Origin: CAUZFZ01 sp963579025
Lineage (GTDB): Bacteria > Planctomycetota > Planctomycetia > Planctomycetales > Planctomycetaceae
NCBI GenBank assembly: GCA_963579025.1
Contig: CAUZFZ010000296.1
Coordinates: 1-6,438 of the forward strand
Reading direction: 5' to 3'
DNA: 6,438 bases
Shown: positions 6,411-6,438 of the stretch, piece after piece
Layout of the letters: each line of letters begins with the position of its first letter
Position numbering within the stretch: position 1 is the first letter of the stretch
The notes under the pieces: model-generated
The model's input: only the letters and a program-made list of their open reading frames with translations
Told to the model about the DNA's origin: nothing
Databases searched by the model: none
Program-made: the position numbers and the translations under genes

Positions 6411-6438
6411 GGAAATTCGCATGGAAGCGGATGGACCG
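6409..6438 (+). CDS. N-terminal start of an unidentified gene (partial)
   Basis: Ten codons, MEIRMEADGP, are visible before the window ends. AAAGGAG (6397-6403) is a strong Shine-Dalgarno 5 bases before the ATG at 6409, and there are no stop codons in the visible stretch. A second in-frame ATG follows at 6421 but has no comparable site in front. The ribosome site lies inside an 11-bp stem, so translation may be limited or controlled. Ten residues are too few to name a family. The gene diverges from the cytochrome gene across about 200 bases. Confidence 0.5.
   Translation, partial: MEIRMEADGP

Overview
The window looks like chromosomal DNA from a member of the Planctomycetota. The strongest sign is the large minus-strand gene (3304-6207). 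It has the PSCyt1 / PSCyt2 (DUF1549) / PSD1 (DUF1553) layout of secreted cytochrome-c-like proteins, which is most abundant by far in that phylum. The DNA is fairly GC-rich, and genes are short-spaced and switch strand often. The genus cannot be read from the sequence.

Layout from left to right. 2-91 is the last 29 codons of a plus-strand gene that resembles the basic C-terminal tail of an IS4-type transposase. 92-268 is non-coding and carries a small hairpin, a 9-bp inverted repeat and three copies of GGCACGA. 269-655 encodes a small four-helix membrane protein of unknown function. 841-1776 encodes a calcineurin-type metallophosphoesterase, probably starting at TTG. It converges, with only 7 bp between stop codons, on a minus-strand gene (1784-2863) for the delta' subunit (HolB) of the DNA polymerase III clamp loader. 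Divergent from holB is a small 87-residue protein (2978-3241) with a predicted beta-alpha-beta-beta-alpha-beta pattern. It faces the large cytochrome gene (3304-6207, minus strand). Upstream of the cytochrome gene is a divergent intergenic region (6208-6408) with a 14-bp perfect palindrome and two stem-loops. The second stem-loop buries the Shine-Dalgarno and most of the ATG of a plus-strand gene that starts at 6409 and runs off the window.

The genes do not form an obvious pathway. HolB is replication housekeeping, the phosphoesterase is a general signalling or nucleotide-turnover enzyme, and the cytochrome protein is an exported redox or polymer-degradation protein. The cytochrome gene lacks the adjacent DUF1501 partner often found beside such genes. 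I see no CRISPR array, tRNA, rRNA, phage module or clear new defence system. The points most worth a second look are the golvesin/xanthan-lyase-like insert in the cytochrome protein, the start-codon-sequestering hairpin at the right edge, the palindrome in the divergent promoter region, and the 87-residue protein that ends where its relatives seem to carry a DNA-binding segment.
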